Assembly: GCF_017084525.1 (NCBI RefSeq)
Contig: NZ_CP070950.1
Coordinates: 1,860,001 to 1,924,000 of the forward strand
From: Conexibacter sp. SYSU D00693
GTDB lineage: Bacteria; Actinomycetota; Thermoleophilia; Solirubrobacterales; Solirubrobacteraceae
Length of the DNA: 64,000 nt
Direction of reading: 5' to 3'
Positions 1 to 10,251 of this stretch are shown piece by piece. Below the pieces are notes generated by a model. That model did not search any database. It was not told the DNA's origin and saw nothing but the letters and a program-made list of their open reading frames with translations. The first letter of the stretch is position 1. Each line of letters opens with the position of its first letter. A program made the position numbers and the translations under genes.

Positions 1-489
1 GTCCCACACCTCGGCCTGCGCGCCCTCCTCGAGGACGACGAGCGTGCGGTGGTGCAGCGCCGTGCCCTCGCGCTCCAGGACCGTCTCGAGCGCGATCGGC
101 GCCTCGACGTGGACGTTGCGCGGGACGTAGACCAGCGTGCCGTCGGTCCAGCGCGCGGCGTTGCGCGCGGTGAACGTGTCGTGCCGCGTGACGACCTTGC
201 CCAGGTGGGCCTCGACGACGTCGGGCAGCTGCTCGCGCGCCTGGGCCAGCGGCATGACGACCGGGCCCTCGGTGCTGGGCGCGTCGGAGGACACCAGGAC
301 GGCGCCCTCCGGCCGGCCCAGCGGGAAGGCCCCGGCGTCGGCGCTGCCGCCCGGCGCGTCCTCGAAGGCGTCGAGGTCGAGCTTGTCCAGCGGCGTGAAC
401 TCCCAGCCCGGGACGCCCTTGAACTGCGGGAGCTCGAGCTCCTGCCCGGGCTCCACGCCCTTTGCGGTGGGGGTGTCGGTGGTCGCCAC
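1..489 (-). CDS. sufD: SufD, Fe-S cluster assembly scaffold subunit (3' end outside window)
   Basis: SufD partners SufB and SufC in the SufBC2D scaffold that builds Fe-S clusters in the cytoplasm. Only the first 163 codons are visible. The GTG start at 489 overlaps the sufB TAG by one base, so translation is probably coupled. After a disordered start the protein reads VPGWEFTPLDKLDLDAF, then has a segment ending WTDGTLVYVPRNVHVEAPIA, which is typical of the SufD beta-helix entry. The family is usually about 400 residues, so well over half lies beyond the left edge. The identity rests on this N-terminal pattern and on adjacency to sufB. Confidence 0.9.
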   Translation of the reverse strand, partial: MATTDTPTAKGVEPGQELELPQFKGVPGWEFTPLDKLDLDAFEDAPGGSADAGAFPLGRPEGAVLVSSDAPSTEGPVVMPLAQAREQLPDVVEAHLGKVVTRHDTFTARNAARWTDGTLVYVPRNVHVEAPIALETVLEREGTALHHRTLVVLEEGAQAEVWD

Positions 490-1946
490 TAGCCGATCGA
501 CCCCTCCATCTGCAGCTCGATGAGGCGGTTCATCTCGACCGCGTACTCCATCGGCAGCTCCTTGACGATCGGCTCGATGAAGCCGTTGACGATGAGCTTG
601 GCCGCCTCGTCCTCCGGGAGCCCGTGGCTCATGAGGTAGAAGAGCTGCTCGTCGCCGACCTTCGAGACGGTGGCCTCGTGGCCGATGTCGACCTCGTCCT
701 CGCCGATGCGGATCGTCGGGTAGGTGTCGGTCCGCGAGTCCTCGTCGAGCAGCAGCGCGTCGCAGACGACCTTGGACCTCGAGCCCGTGGCGCCCTTGGC
801 GACCTCGAGCAGGCCGCGGTAGGACGAGCGCCCGCCGTCCTTGGAGATCGACTTGGCGAAGATGTTCGACGTCGTGTTCGGCGCGGCGTGGACGATCTTG
901 CCGCCCGCGTCCTGGTGCTGGCCCTTGCCCGCGAAGGCGATCGAGAGGATCTCGCCGTGGGCGCGCTCGCCCGTCAGGTAGACGCTCGGGTACTTCATGG
1001 TGAGCTTCGACCCGAGGTTGCAGTCGACCCACTCGACCGTCGCGTCGGCCTCGGCGACCGCGCGCTTCGTGACGAGGTTGAAGACGTTCTGCGACCAGTT
1101 CTGGACGGTCGTGTAGCGGATGCGCGCACCCGGCTTGGCGATGAGCTCGACGACCGCGGAGTGCAGCGAGTCGCTCGACCACACCGGGGCGGTGCAGCCC
1201 TCGACGTAGTGCACGTAGGAGCCCTCGTCGGCGATGATCAGCGTCCGCTCGAACTGGCCCATGTTCTCCGTGTTGATGCGGAAGTAGGCCTGCAGCGGCA
1301 TCTCGACGTGCACGCCCGGCGGCACGTAGACGAACGACCCGCCCGACCACACGGCGCTGTTGAGCGCGGCCAGCTTGTTGTCGTTGGCCGGGATGATCGT
1401 CGCGAAGTGCTCGCGGACCAGGTCCTCGTGCTCGCGCAGGCCCGAGTCCATGTCCATGAAGACGACGCCCTGCTGCTCGAGGTCCTCGCGCACCTGGTGG
1501 TAGACGACCTCGGACTCGTACTGGGCGCCGACGCCGGCCAGGAACTTGCGCTCGGCCTCGGGGATGCCCAGGCGGTCGAAGGTCTTCTTGACGTCCTCGG
1601 GGACCTCGTCCCACGTGCGCGAGGCCTTCTCGGAGGCGCGCACGAAGTAGTGGATGTCGTCGTAGTCGACCTCCGCGAGCATCGGCGAGCCCCAGGTGGG
1701 CTGCGGCCGGCTCAGGAAGTGGTCGAGCGCCTTGAGGCGGAACTCGCGCATCCACTGCGGCTCGGACTTGAACTCGGAGATCTTCTCGACGATCTCGCGG
1801 TTGATGCCCTTGGGCGCCTTGTACAGGTAGTTCTCGGCGTCGTGGAAGCCGTAGCGCTCTTCGTAGTCGGAGCCCAGGTTGCGCAGCGACGCCTCCTCGG
1901 GCGTCAGCTCCTTCTGGCTCTGGATGGCATCAGGGGTCGTGGCCAT
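489..1946 (-). CDS. sufB: SufB, Fe-S cluster assembly scaffold
   Basis: SufB is the core scaffold of the SUF machinery, receiving persulfide sulfur and building the cluster together with SufC and SufD. The 485-residue product has the normal length. It carries the family pattern throughout: an N-terminal [20 protein letters not shown], a central [40 protein letters not shown] with the conserved Cys region, and a C-terminal EIDIGHEA-like [20 protein letters not shown]. The ATG start follows the Rieske gene by only three bases, so Rieske-sufB-sufD form one transcription unit. Its usual partners sufC, sufS and sufU are about 11.5 kb away on the same strand. Confidence 0.97.
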   Translation of the reverse strand: MATTPDAIQSQKELTPEEASLRNLGSDYEERYGFHDAENYLYKAPKGINREIVEKISEFKSEPQWMREFRLKALDHFLSRPQPTWGSPMLAEVDYDDIHYFVRASEKASRTWDEVPEDVKKTFDRLGIPEAERKFLAGVGAQYESEVVYHQVREDLEQQGVVFMDMDSGLREHEDLVREHFATIIPANDNKLAALNSAVWSGGSFVYVPPGVHVEMPLQAYFRINTENMGQFERTLIIADEGSYVHYVEGCTAPVWSSDSLHSAVVELIAKPGARIRYTTVQNWSQNVFNLVTKRAVAEADATVEWVDCNLGSKLTMKYPSVYLTGERAHGEILSIAFAGKGQHQDAGGKIVHAAPNTTSNIFAKSISKDGGRSSYRGLLEVAKGATGSRSKVVCDALLLDEDSRTDTYPTIRIGEDEVDIGHEATVSKVGDEQLFYLMSHGLPEDEAAKLIVNGFIEPIVKELPMEYAVEMNRLIELQMEGSIG

Positions 1947-1949
1947 GTC

Positions 1950-2267
1950 TCAGTCCACCTCGACCTTCACGGTCTCGTGCTCCACACGCACCGGGAACAC
2001 GTCCACGGGTGCGTACGCAGGCAGGGTCAGGGGCTTGCCGGTCCGCAGGTCGAACTGCGAGCCGTGGCGCGGGCACTCCAGGGTGCACGCCGCAGCATCG
2101 AGCTCGCCGTCGGCCAGCGGTCCGTCGTCGTGCGAACAGCGGTCTTCGATCGCGAACAGCTCCCCGTCCACGTTCAGGACGGCGATCTCCAGGTCCTCCC
2201 ACTCGACGACCTTCCGGGAGCCGGGCGGGAGCTGGGAGAGGGGGCAGATGTCGATCGTCTCGGGCAC
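1950..2267 (-). CDS. Rieske [2Fe-2S] ferredoxin-like protein of the suf locus
   Basis: A 105-residue stand-alone Rieske domain. It shows both cluster-binding boxes, [11 protein letters not shown] (C-x-H) and [12 protein letters not shown] (C-x2-H), so a redox-active [2Fe-2S] centre is expected. Similar small Rieske proteins often sit inside actinobacterial suf operons, where annotation pipelines call them dioxygenase ferredoxin subunits. Their role in cluster assembly is not settled; electron supply is an inference. The GTG start at 2267 is chosen because it opens just before the conserved [13 protein letters not shown]. Longer in-frame starts would run into the divergent typA gene. It is the first gene of the Rieske-sufB-sufD unit. 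Confidence 0.88.
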   Translation of the reverse strand: MPETIDICPLSQLPPGSRKVVEWEDLEIAVLNVDGELFAIEDRCSHDDGPLADGELDAAACTLECPRHGSQFDLRTGKPLTLPAYAPVDVFPVRVEHETVKVEVD

Positions 2268-2313
2268 GCAGTCAAATCCGACGTCGCAAGACGGGATTGT
2301 AGCCTGCAGGCCG

Positions 2314-4178
<1,865 letters not shown>

Positions 4179-4182
<4 letters not shown>

Positions 4183-5156
4183 TCCTGCTCGGGGTCGTGC
4201 GCCTTGCGCGCGGCCTCGAACGCCTCGCGCCGGCTGCGGCTGACCTCGAGCACCCGCGCGTTGGCCTGCGCCGCGACCTGCGACGCGGTCACCGCGCGCC
4301 GGGCGCGGGCCGCCTCGTCGCCGAGGCTGTCGCGCACGCGGCGCAGCTCGTCGAGCAGGGCGTCGTGGCTCACCGCCGGCGCGGGGACGTCCCCGGCGGG
4401 CCGTGCGAAGCGCCCACGCGACGGCATGGTGCGCGGTGCGCGCTCGTCGAGCGCCGGCGGCGTGCGGATCTCCCCGAGCCCCGAGTCCGACCCCGGGCGC
4501 AGCGCGAGGTGCCCGTCGTCGCGACGGACGACGATGCCCTGCTCGGTGAGCCGCCCGAGGGCGAGCGTCACGGTCGAGCGCCGCGCGGCGGTCAGGCGCC
4601 CGAGGGCGTCGTGGGTGAGCGACACCGGGACGGTCGCGCCGTCCGGGGTCATCGTGCCCCAGCGGCCGGCGAGGATCCACAGCAGCGCGACGACGCGCTG
4701 CTCGACGCGCGGGAGGGCCGTGACGGCCGCGACGAGCAGGGCACGGGCGGCCTGGTCGGCCATCCGGTCGTGCATCGCGACGCCGAGGGCCGGCCAGCGG
4801 CGGCAGACCTCGATCCAGCGCTCGTTGAGGACGGCGGCCTGGACGGGGCCGAGCGCGCTCCAGCGGATGTCGCAGGGCAGGTCGTCGGCGATGCCGGCGC
4901 GGCCGTCGACGATGTCCCCGGGACCGAGGAGCTGGGCGGCCGGACGGTCGGCGAGGACGACCTCGCGCGCGACGAAGCCGTCGAGGACGAGCAGCGGCCG
5001 GCCGGCGGCCAGCTCGCCGGGGTCCAGGGCGCCGGTGCGCAGCGTCAGGACCGGCAGTGTCGCCGCCCGCGACGCGACCTCGACCTCCTCCTCGGGCAGC
5101 GCCGAGGCGAAGTCGGGCTCGTGGTCGAGCAGCCGGACCGTGGCGGCGGTCGTCAT
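4179..5156 (-). CDS. Crp/Fnr-family transcriptional regulator
   Basis: 325 residues. The N-terminal two-thirds resemble a cyclic-nucleotide-binding beta-roll (LLGPGDIVD near residue 78), followed by a dimer helix. A winged HTH follows around residues 180-235, with [20 protein letters not shown] as the helix-turn-helix and [20 protein letters not shown] as the wing. The phosphate-binding RxA signature of true cAMP receptors is not evident, so the effector is unknown. A C-terminal extension of about 85 residues, rich in Arg and Ala, is longer than in E. coli Crp. The gene diverges from the STAS gene, and its 3' end overlaps the typA stop. Regulation of its neighbours is possible but not shown. 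Confidence 0.82.
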
Positions 5157-5227
5157 CTGCCCCCGTCATGCCCTGGCGCCGTGCCACCCACGCCTTCCAG
5201 GTTCCCCACATCGGGCGTTGCGTACCA

Positions 5228-5241
5228 ACGACCGGGGTCGT
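5228..5241. promoter_or_regulatory. Inverted repeat in the Crp-like/STAS intergenic region
   Basis: ACGACC-GG-GGTCGT is a perfect 6+2+6 inverted repeat between the divergent Crp-like and STAS starts. It could be an operator for either promoter. No clear -35/-10 pair was recognised around it. Confidence 0.3.
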
Positions 5242-5277
5242 GAGCGGAGTGTGCCGTCCTAGCGTTCGCCGTCCGGC

Positions 5278-5616
5278 ATGAAGCCCGCGCCCTTCCTCCT
5301 CGAGATCCGCGACGACGGTCGCAGCCGCCTCGTCGTCCCTCACGGCGACGTCGACATCGCGACCGCGCCTGAGCTCGCCGGGGCCGTCCTGCGCGCGGCC
5401 GGCGAGGTGCCGGCGGTCGTGCTCGACCTCCGCGACGTGCGCTTCATCGACTCGTCGGGCATCGGCGCGGTCCTGGACTGCCGGCGCCGCCTGGCGGAGC
5501 GCGGCACCGAGCTGACCATGGTCCGCGGCCCGCGGGCGGTCCAGTCGGCCTTCGAGCTCTGCGGGGTGGCCCGGCTGCTCAGCTGGGACGAGGAGCGAGC
5601 GCGAAGCACATCGTGA
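5278..5616 (+). CDS. STAS-domain anti-anti-sigma factor (RsbV/SpoIIAA type)
   Basis: A single 112-residue STAS domain. It contains the phosphorylation-site motif VRFIDSSGIGAVLDCRRRL, with the target Ser expected at the SSG. Such proteins bind an RsbW-like kinase when unphosphorylated and release its sigma factor. The likely kinase is encoded convergently next door (5579-5983), and the two 3' ends overlap by 38 bases. Partner-switch pairs usually run co-directionally; here they converge, so expression of one could interfere with the other. No dedicated SigB-type factor lies alongside. Confidence 0.88.
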   Translation: MKPAPFLLEIRDDGRSRLVVPHGDVDIATAPELAGAVLRAAGEVPAVVLDLRDVRFIDSSGIGAVLDCRRRLAERGTELTMVRGPRAVQSAFELCGVARLLSWDEERARSTS

Positions 5617-5983
5617 CGGCGGTCCCGCCGCCGGCGACGGGCCGGACCTCGACGTCGTCGGCGACCCGGACGATGACGGGGAGGCCGAGCCCGGCCCCGG
5701 GACTGTCGGTGCGCGGCCGCATCCCGCGGCCGTGGTCGCGGACCTCGACGCGCAGCCGGCCGGCCTCCAGGTCGACCAGCAGGTCCACGGTGCCGAGGTC
5801 GTCGTCCTCGGCGTAGGCGTGCAGCACCGCGTTCGTGGCCGCCTCGCTGACGGCGAGCCGGACGCGCCCGACCACGCCCTCGAGCGCTCCCGCCTCGTGG
5901 GCGGCCTGTGCCGCGGCGTCACGCAGTCCGCCGACCGCGACAGGCACGGCGGGCGCGTGGAGGGAGCAGAGCTCGGGTGCCAT
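5579..5983 (-). CDS. RsbW-like anti-sigma/serine kinase (HATPase_c)
   Basis: A 134-residue GHKL ATPase of the anti-sigma kinase type. The N box is RLAVSEAATNAVLHAY near residue 40, the G1 box is VRDHGRGMRP near 83, and a G2-like GAGLGLPVIVRVADDVEV follows. These bind ATP and Mg. The family phosphorylates STAS proteins and sequesters sigma factors, so the convergent STAS gene is the obvious candidate substrate. The pair sits immediately upstream of the orphan cheB-cheR genes. This is consistent with a signalling module, but no physical link is shown. Confidence 0.85.
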   Translation of the reverse strand: MAPELCSLHAPAVPVAVGGLRDAAAQAAHEAGALEGVVGRVRLAVSEAATNAVLHAYAEDDDLGTVDLLVDLEAGRLRVEVRDHGRGMRPRTDSPGAGLGLPVIVRVADDVEVRPVAGGGTAVTMCFALAPRPS

Positions 5984-6076
5984 CCGTCGCCGGGGGTGCC
6001 CGCCCGCGACGAGCGCCGATGCGCCGGGCTGTCCGGCGCGCGACCGGCGGAGCGCCTCGAGCGTCCGCGCATCGCG

Positions 6077-6093
6077 ATGTTGTGAAGCAACAT
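6077..6093. promoter_or_regulatory. Inverted repeat between anti-sigma kinase and cheB
   Basis: ATGTTG-TGAAG-CAACAT is a perfect 6+5+6 inverted repeat and is unusually A/T-rich for this region. It lies in the 151-base gap between the divergent kinase (start 5983) and cheB (start 6135). The position fits an operator or promoter element acting on one or both genes. Confidence 0.4.
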
Positions 6094-6134
6094 GACGCCG
6101 GTGGAGGACCCGCGCACGGGAGAACCTCGCCGGG

Positions 6135-7160
6135 ATGGCCGCCGACGACGCTCCCCGCTTCGAGCCGCGCGACGCCGGCCGCGACGTCGTGGTCGTGGGC
6201 GCCTCCGCCGGTGGCGTCGAGGCCCTCCAGACGCTCCTGCGCGATCTGCCGGCGGACCTGCCGGCGGCGGTGCTCGTCGTCCTCCACCTCTCCGCCGCGG
6301 GCGAGAGCGTGCTCGCCCGGATCCTCGATCGGGTGACCCCCCTGTACTGCGCGCCGGCCGCCGACGGCGAGCTCCTGCGCCACGGCCGCGTCTACGTCGC
6401 GCCGCCTGGAACGCACCTGCTGGTCGAGCCCGACCGCGTGCGCCTGAGCTACGGCCCGCGCGAGAACGGCCACCGGCCGGCGGTCGACCCGCTCTTCCGC
6501 AGCGCGGCCGACGTGTTCGACGGGCGGGTCTGCGGCATCGTCCTCACGGGGACGCGCGACGACGGGACGGCCGGGCTGGCCCACGTGAAGCGCCGGGGCG
6601 GCTACGCGCTCGTGCAGGCCCCTGAGGACGCGGCCTACCCCGGCATGCCGAGCAGCGCCATCGGCGCCGTCGTGGTCGACGAGGTCCTGCCCGTCGCCGA
6701 TCTCGGCGCGGCGCTGGAGACGGCCGTCCGCGGCTCGGCCGCGGCCGGGACGTCGGCGGACGCGCCGGCCGTCGCGCTACCCGACGCCTCGCTCGACGGT
6801 CCGCCCGGTCTGACGGAGCTCGTCTGCCCCGAGTGCGGCGGCGCGATCACCGAACGCCACGACAACGGGATCCGGTCCTTCACCTGCCACGTGGGCCACC
6901 GCTACGGCCCGCACTCGTTCGTCGCCGAGCAGGCCGACCAGGTCGAGGCGGCGCTGTGGAGCGCGGTGCGCAGCCTGGAGGACCGCGGCAAGCTCATGCG
7001 CCGCATGGCGACGGTGGCCGAGGAGGGCGGGCGGCCGCACTCGGCCCTGCAGTTCGTCGAGCGCGCCGAGCAGGCCGACGCCCATGTCAAGATCCTCCGC
7101 GAGACGCTCGAGCACTCGCCCGTCCTCGAGCGCGACTGGCCGCCCGAAGACCCAACGTGA
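6135..7160 (+). CDS. cheB: CheB-type protein-glutamate methylesterase without receiver domain
   Basis: A 341-residue CheB methylesterase that would remove methyl groups from receptor glutamates. The catalytic triad is visible: Ser in VVVGASAGGVEAL near residue 23, His in VLVVLHLSAAG near 53 and Asp in VLTGTRDDGTAGLAH near 139. There is no N-terminal receiver domain, so it cannot be activated by CheA phosphotransfer in the classical way. The C-terminal third holds a Cys/His pair set (LVCPECGG ... FTCHVGHRYG) that resembles a metal-binding ribbon, followed by a helical stretch. The stop overlaps the cheR GTG (GTGA), indicating translational coupling. In many relatives the two enzymes are fused. 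Confidence 0.88.
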   Translation: MAADDAPRFEPRDAGRDVVVVGASAGGVEALQTLLRDLPADLPAAVLVVLHLSAAGESVLARILDRVTPLYCAPAADGELLRHGRVYVAPPGTHLLVEPDRVRLSYGPRENGHRPAVDPLFRSAADVFDGRVCGIVLTGTRDDGTAGLAHVKRRGGYALVQAPEDAAYPGMPSSAIGAVVVDEVLPVADLGAALETAVRGSAAAGTSADAPAVALPDASLDGPPGLTELVCPECGGAITERHDNGIRSFTCHVGHRYGPHSFVAEQADQVEAALWSAVRSLEDRGKLMRRMATVAEEGGRPHSALQFVERAEQADAHVKILRETLEHSPVLERDWPPEDPT

Positions 7161-9049
7161 GCACCTCCGACTCCGCGCCGCTGGACGCCCTGCTGGACTA
7201 CCTCAAGCGCAGCCGCGGGTTCGACTTCAGCGGCTACAAGCGCTCGAGCCTCGAGCGGCGCATCAGCAAGCGGATGGCGGTCCACGGATGCGCGGACTAC
7301 GCCGAGTACCTCGACTTCCTCGAGGTGCACCCGGACGAGTTCTCGCAGCTCTTCAACACGATCCTCATCAACGTCACCGCGTTCTTCCGCGACCCCGCGG
7401 CCTGGGACCAGCTGCGCGAGGACGTCCTCCCGAAGCTCCTGGCCTCGCGGCCGGCGGGGATGCCGATCCGCGTGTGGTGCGCGGGCTGCGCCTCGGGCGA
7501 GGAGGCCTACACGCTGGCCATGGTCCTCGCCGAGGCGCTGGGCGAGCAGGAGTACCGCGACCGCGTGAAGGTCTACGCGACCGACGTCGACGAGGAGGCG
7601 CTGGCCGAGGCGCGGGCGGCGACGTACACCCCCAAGCAGGTCGAGGGCGTCCCGCGCGAGCTGCTGGACCGGTACTTCGAGCGCCTCGACGGGCGCTTCT
7701 GCTTCCGCAAGGACCTGCGCCGCAGCGTGATCTTCGGCCGCAACGACCTCGTGCAGGACGCGCCGATCTCGCGGATCGACCTGCTGCTGTGCCGCAACAC
7801 GCTCATGTACTTCACGGCCGAGACCCAGGCGCGGATCCTCGGCCGCTTCCACTTCGCGCTGCACGACGACGGTGTCCTGTTCCTCGGCAAGTCCGAGATG
7901 CTCATCACGCACACCGAGCTCTTCAAGCCCGTCGACCTCAAGCACCGCATCTTCACGCGCGTCCAGCGGCGCGGCCTGCGCGCCCGTACGGCGTTCCCGC
8001 AGGTCAACGGGTCCTACAACGGCGAGAACGGCATCGCCCTGCGCGAGACGGCGTACGACGCCGGGCCGTCGCCGTCGATCGTCGTGGACGCGGACGGCGT
8101 CCTCTCGGCGGCCAACCAGGAGGCCCAGGTGCTCTTCGCGCTCGGACCGCCCGACCTCGGCCGTCCGCTGCAGGACCTCGAGATCTCCTACCGGCCCGTC
8201 GAGCTGCGCACGCACCTCGAGAAGGCCTACGCCGACCGCCAGGGGCTGCTGCTCCAGGGCGTCCGCCTCATGGGCCGCGACGAGCGCGAGCGGTTCTTCG
8301 ACGTGCAGATCACGCCCCTGTACGCGGGCGAGGTGCTGCTCGGGGCGTCGGTGACGTTCCTCGACGTGTCGGCCCAGCAGCACCTGCGGCGCGAGCTCGA
8401 GCGGGCCAAGGTCGAGCTCGAGAACGCCTACGAGGAGCTGCAGTCGACGGTCGAGGAGCTCGAGACGACCAACGAGGAGCTCCAGTCGACCAACGAGGAG
8501 CTCGAGACGACCAACGAGGAGCTCCAGTCGACCAACGAGGAGCTCGAGACGATGAACGAGGAGCTCTCGTCGACCAACGAGGAGCTCGAGACGATCAACG
8601 ACGAGCTGCGCCAGCGCACGCTCGAGGTCAACGAGACCAACGCGTTCCTCGAGACGATCCTGCGCAGCATGGGCGTCGGCGTCCTGGTGCTCGACGACGA
8701 CCAGCGCGTGCGGATGTGGAACACCCAGGCGGAGGAGCTGTGGGGGCTGCGCAGCGAGGAGGTCGCAGGCCAGCACGTGCAGAACCTCGACATCGGCCTG
8801 CCGGTCGAGCAGCTCGGCGGCGGCATCCGCAGCGTCCTGAGCGGCAAGGAGGCGGCGGTCGAGGTCGTCGTCGACGCGACGAACCGCCGGGGCCGCGACA
8901 TCCGCTGCCGGGTCACGGTGCTGGGCATCGGGCCGGAGGGGCGCGATCCGCACGGCGCGATCGTCCTCATGGCCGAGGTCGACGGTGCGAGGCCGGGCGG
9001 GGGCGCGGTCGACGGCGCCGGCGGTGACGGGGCGAGCGCGTCCGGGTAG
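7157..9049 (+). CDS. cheR: CheR-type methyltransferase with coiled coil and PAS domain
   Basis: 630 residues from the GTG at 7157, which overlaps the cheB stop. An N-terminal CheR helical domain (YKRSSLERRISKRMAVHG) precedes the SAM-binding methyltransferase (RVWCAGCASGEEAYTLAMVL near residue 105, LCRNTLMYF near 215). A PAS-like segment spans about residues 300-410. A long heptad coil built from NEELQST/NEELETT repeats follows (426-485), then a second PAS domain (FLETILRSMGVGVLVLDD onward). Proteins of this CheR-coil-PAS type are sensory methyltransferases that are often not tied to flagellar chemotaxis. No cheA, cheW or cheY is present in the window. The chemoreceptor at 56.9 kb is a possible but distant substrate. 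Confidence 0.9.
   Translation: MSTSDSAPLDALLDYLKRSRGFDFSGYKRSSLERRISKRMAVHGCADYAEYLDFLEVHPDEFSQLFNTILINVTAFFRDPAAWDQLREDVLPKLLASRPAGMPIRVWCAGCASGEEAYTLAMVLAEALGEQEYRDRVKVYATDVDEEALAEARAATYTPKQVEGVPRELLDRYFERLDGRFCFRKDLRRSVIFGRNDLVQDAPISRIDLLLCRNTLMYFTAETQARILGRFHFALHDDGVLFLGKSEMLITHTELFKPVDLKHRIFTRVQRRGLRARTAFPQVNGSYNGENGIALRETAYDAGPSPSIVVDADGVLSAANQEAQVLFALGPPDLGRPLQDLEISYRPVELRTHLEKAYADRQGLLLQGVRLMGRDERERFFDVQITPLYAGEVLLGASVTFLDVSAQQHLRRELERAKVELENAYEELQSTVEELETTNEELQSTNEELETTNEELQSTNEELETMNEELSSTNEELETINDELRQRTLEVNETNAFLETILRSMGVGVLVLDDDQRVRMWNTQAEELWGLRSEEVAGQHVQNLDIGLPVEQLGGGIRSVLSGKEAAVEVVVDATNRRGRDIRCRVTVLGIGPEGRDPHGAIVLMAEVDGARPGGGAVDGAGGDGASASG
8432..8610 (+). repeat. Tandem coding repeat of the CheR coiled coil
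   Basis: Within cheR, about 180 bases consist of near-identical 21- and 42-base units encoding alternating EELQSTN and EELETTN heptads. The codons are almost the same in each copy, so the DNA repeat is as strong as the protein repeat and could expand or contract by slippage. This coil is typical of the protein family. Confidence 0.85.
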
Positions 9050-9059
9050 CCCCCGGAGC

Positions 9060-9401
9060 GTGGACCGCTTCGACCGCATCGAGCAGGAGGCGAGGGCGCG
9101 CCGCGAGGCCGCGGAGGAGCGCATCGAGGACGCCCATGCCCGCGCTGAGGAGGCCGGGCGCCGGGCGCAGGAGCTGCGTGACGGGCCGCGCCCGCACCGT
9201 CCGGAGGAGGCCGAGGAGCGCGTGGCCCAGGCGCGCCGGCACGCCGAGGTCGCCACGGCGCACGCCGCGGAGGCCCACCGGCGCACCGCGCGCACCCACG
9301 AGGAGCGCGCCGAGCAGCTCGAGGCCGAAGGTCGCGGGGACGAGGCGGCGGCGCAGCGCGAGGCGGCGGCCGAGGCGCGCCGCGAGGCCGCGGCCGAGTA
9401 G
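9060..9401 (+). CDS. Small Ala/Arg/Glu-rich coiled-coil protein
   Basis: 113 residues from a GTG at 9060, ten bases after the cheR stop. No known domain was recognised. The sequence is nearly all charged helix with Ala spacing (RIEQEARARREAAEERIEDA, then HAEVATAHAAEAHRRTARTH), so it should form a coiled coil. The purine-rich GGAG before the GTG is only one base away, which is too close to be a good ribosome site, so the start is uncertain. Co-directional placement suggests co-transcription with cheBR. Low-complexity GC-rich sequence can produce spurious frames, which limits confidence. Confidence 0.5.
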   Translation: MDRFDRIEQEARARREAAEERIEDAHARAEEAGRRAQELRDGPRPHRPEEAEERVAQARRHAEVATAHAAEAHRRTARTHEERAEQLEAEGRGDEAAAQREAAAEARREAAAE

Positions 9402-9603
9402 CGCGCCGGCCGGCGCTCAGCTCTGGGACGGTCGGGGTCGCCGCTCGGGACCGGACGGGGGGTGACCGTCCGGCCCCGGGGCGACTGGCATCCGTGCCAC
9501 GGAGGGGTGCTTCCGTGCAGGGAGGGGATCAGTCCGGGGTGTTCCTCGTCACGGGTGGGCGGGTGTCCGCTCCCGCCGCCGCGACCCCCGGTGACCCGCC
9601 GGG
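9402..9603. other. Intergenic gap with no recognised feature
   Basis: About 200 bases separate the convergent coiled-coil and RTX-like genes. No convincing gene, terminator or promoter was recognised in it. Confidence 0.5.
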
Positions 9604-10251
9604 TCAGTCGTCGTTGCCGCGACCGCGATCGCGGTCCTCGGGCGAGTCGTCGCGGCGGCCGCGCTCGCCACGGTCGCCGTCACGGCGGCGGTCCTCGCTG
9701 CGGCCGCGATCGTCACGGTCGCCGTCGTCGCCGCTGGGCTTGGGCTTGGCCGGCTTGGGCTTGGCCGGCTTGGGCTTCGGGAAGGTCGCGCTGCGCCGGA
9801 CGGCGGTCTCGCAGCCGGTCAGCTCGTCGAGGCGGTCGGCCTTCACGACGTCGTTGCCCGCACCGCAGTCCACGGTGTCGCGCTCGCCGTCGCGGACGTC
9901 GATGCGGTCGTTGCCGGCGCCACCGGTGACGGTGTCGCCCTGGCCCGCGGCGCGGGCGCGACGGCTGCCGGTCGCCTTGGCGGAGATGCGGTCGTCGCCG
10001 TCGCCGCCGTCGATCGTGTCGACGCCCTTGCCGGCGTCGATGCGGTCGTTGCCGCCGAGGGCGCTGACGGTGTCGTTGCCGGCCTTGGCGACGATGACGT
10101 CGGCGTTCTCGGTGCCGGTCAGCTGGTCGGCGCCGTTCGTGCCCTTGATCGCGTCGCCGGCGGCGAAGGCCGTGCCGGCCGCGGCGAGGCTCAGGACGGC
10201 CGCGCCGGCCGCGACCCCGCGGCGACGGAGGAGCTGGGACAGGTCACTCAT
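9604..10251 (-). CDS. Secreted RTX-like calcium-binding repeat protein
   Basis: 215 residues. A basic start (MSDLSQLLRRRGVAAGAAVL) and hydrophobic core ending TAFAAG form a signal peptide. Residues about 33-145 carry glycine/aspartate nonapeptide-like repeats (GGNDRIDAGKGVDTIDGGDG, GGAGNDRIDV, CGAGNDVV) of the hemolysin-type calcium-binding class, which fold into a Ca-loaded beta-roll. The end is a Pro/Lys stretch (KPKPAKPKPAKPKP) and a tail of alternating Asp, Arg and Gly. No enzymatic domain is present, so a structural or surface role is inferred. The ATG overlaps the end of the upstream sigma-factor gene by 8 bases, so the two are almost certainly co-translated. Confidence 0.8.
   Translation of the reverse strand: MSDLSQLLRRRGVAAGAAVLSLAAAGTAFAAGDAIKGTNGADQLTGTENADVIVAKAGNDTVSALGGNDRIDAGKGVDTIDGGDGDDRISAKATGSRRARAAGQGDTVTGGAGNDRIDVRDGERDTVDCGAGNDVVKADRLDELTGCETAVRRSATFPKPKPAKPKPAKPKPSGDDGDRDDRGRSEDRRRDGDRGERGRRDDSPEDRDRGRGNDD

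Noticed and set aside
9462-9930. Open frames crossing the gap near 9.4-9.9 kb on the plus strand
   Set aside because: They extend into the RTX-like gene antisense to it, and their translations are almost all Arg, Gly and Ser.
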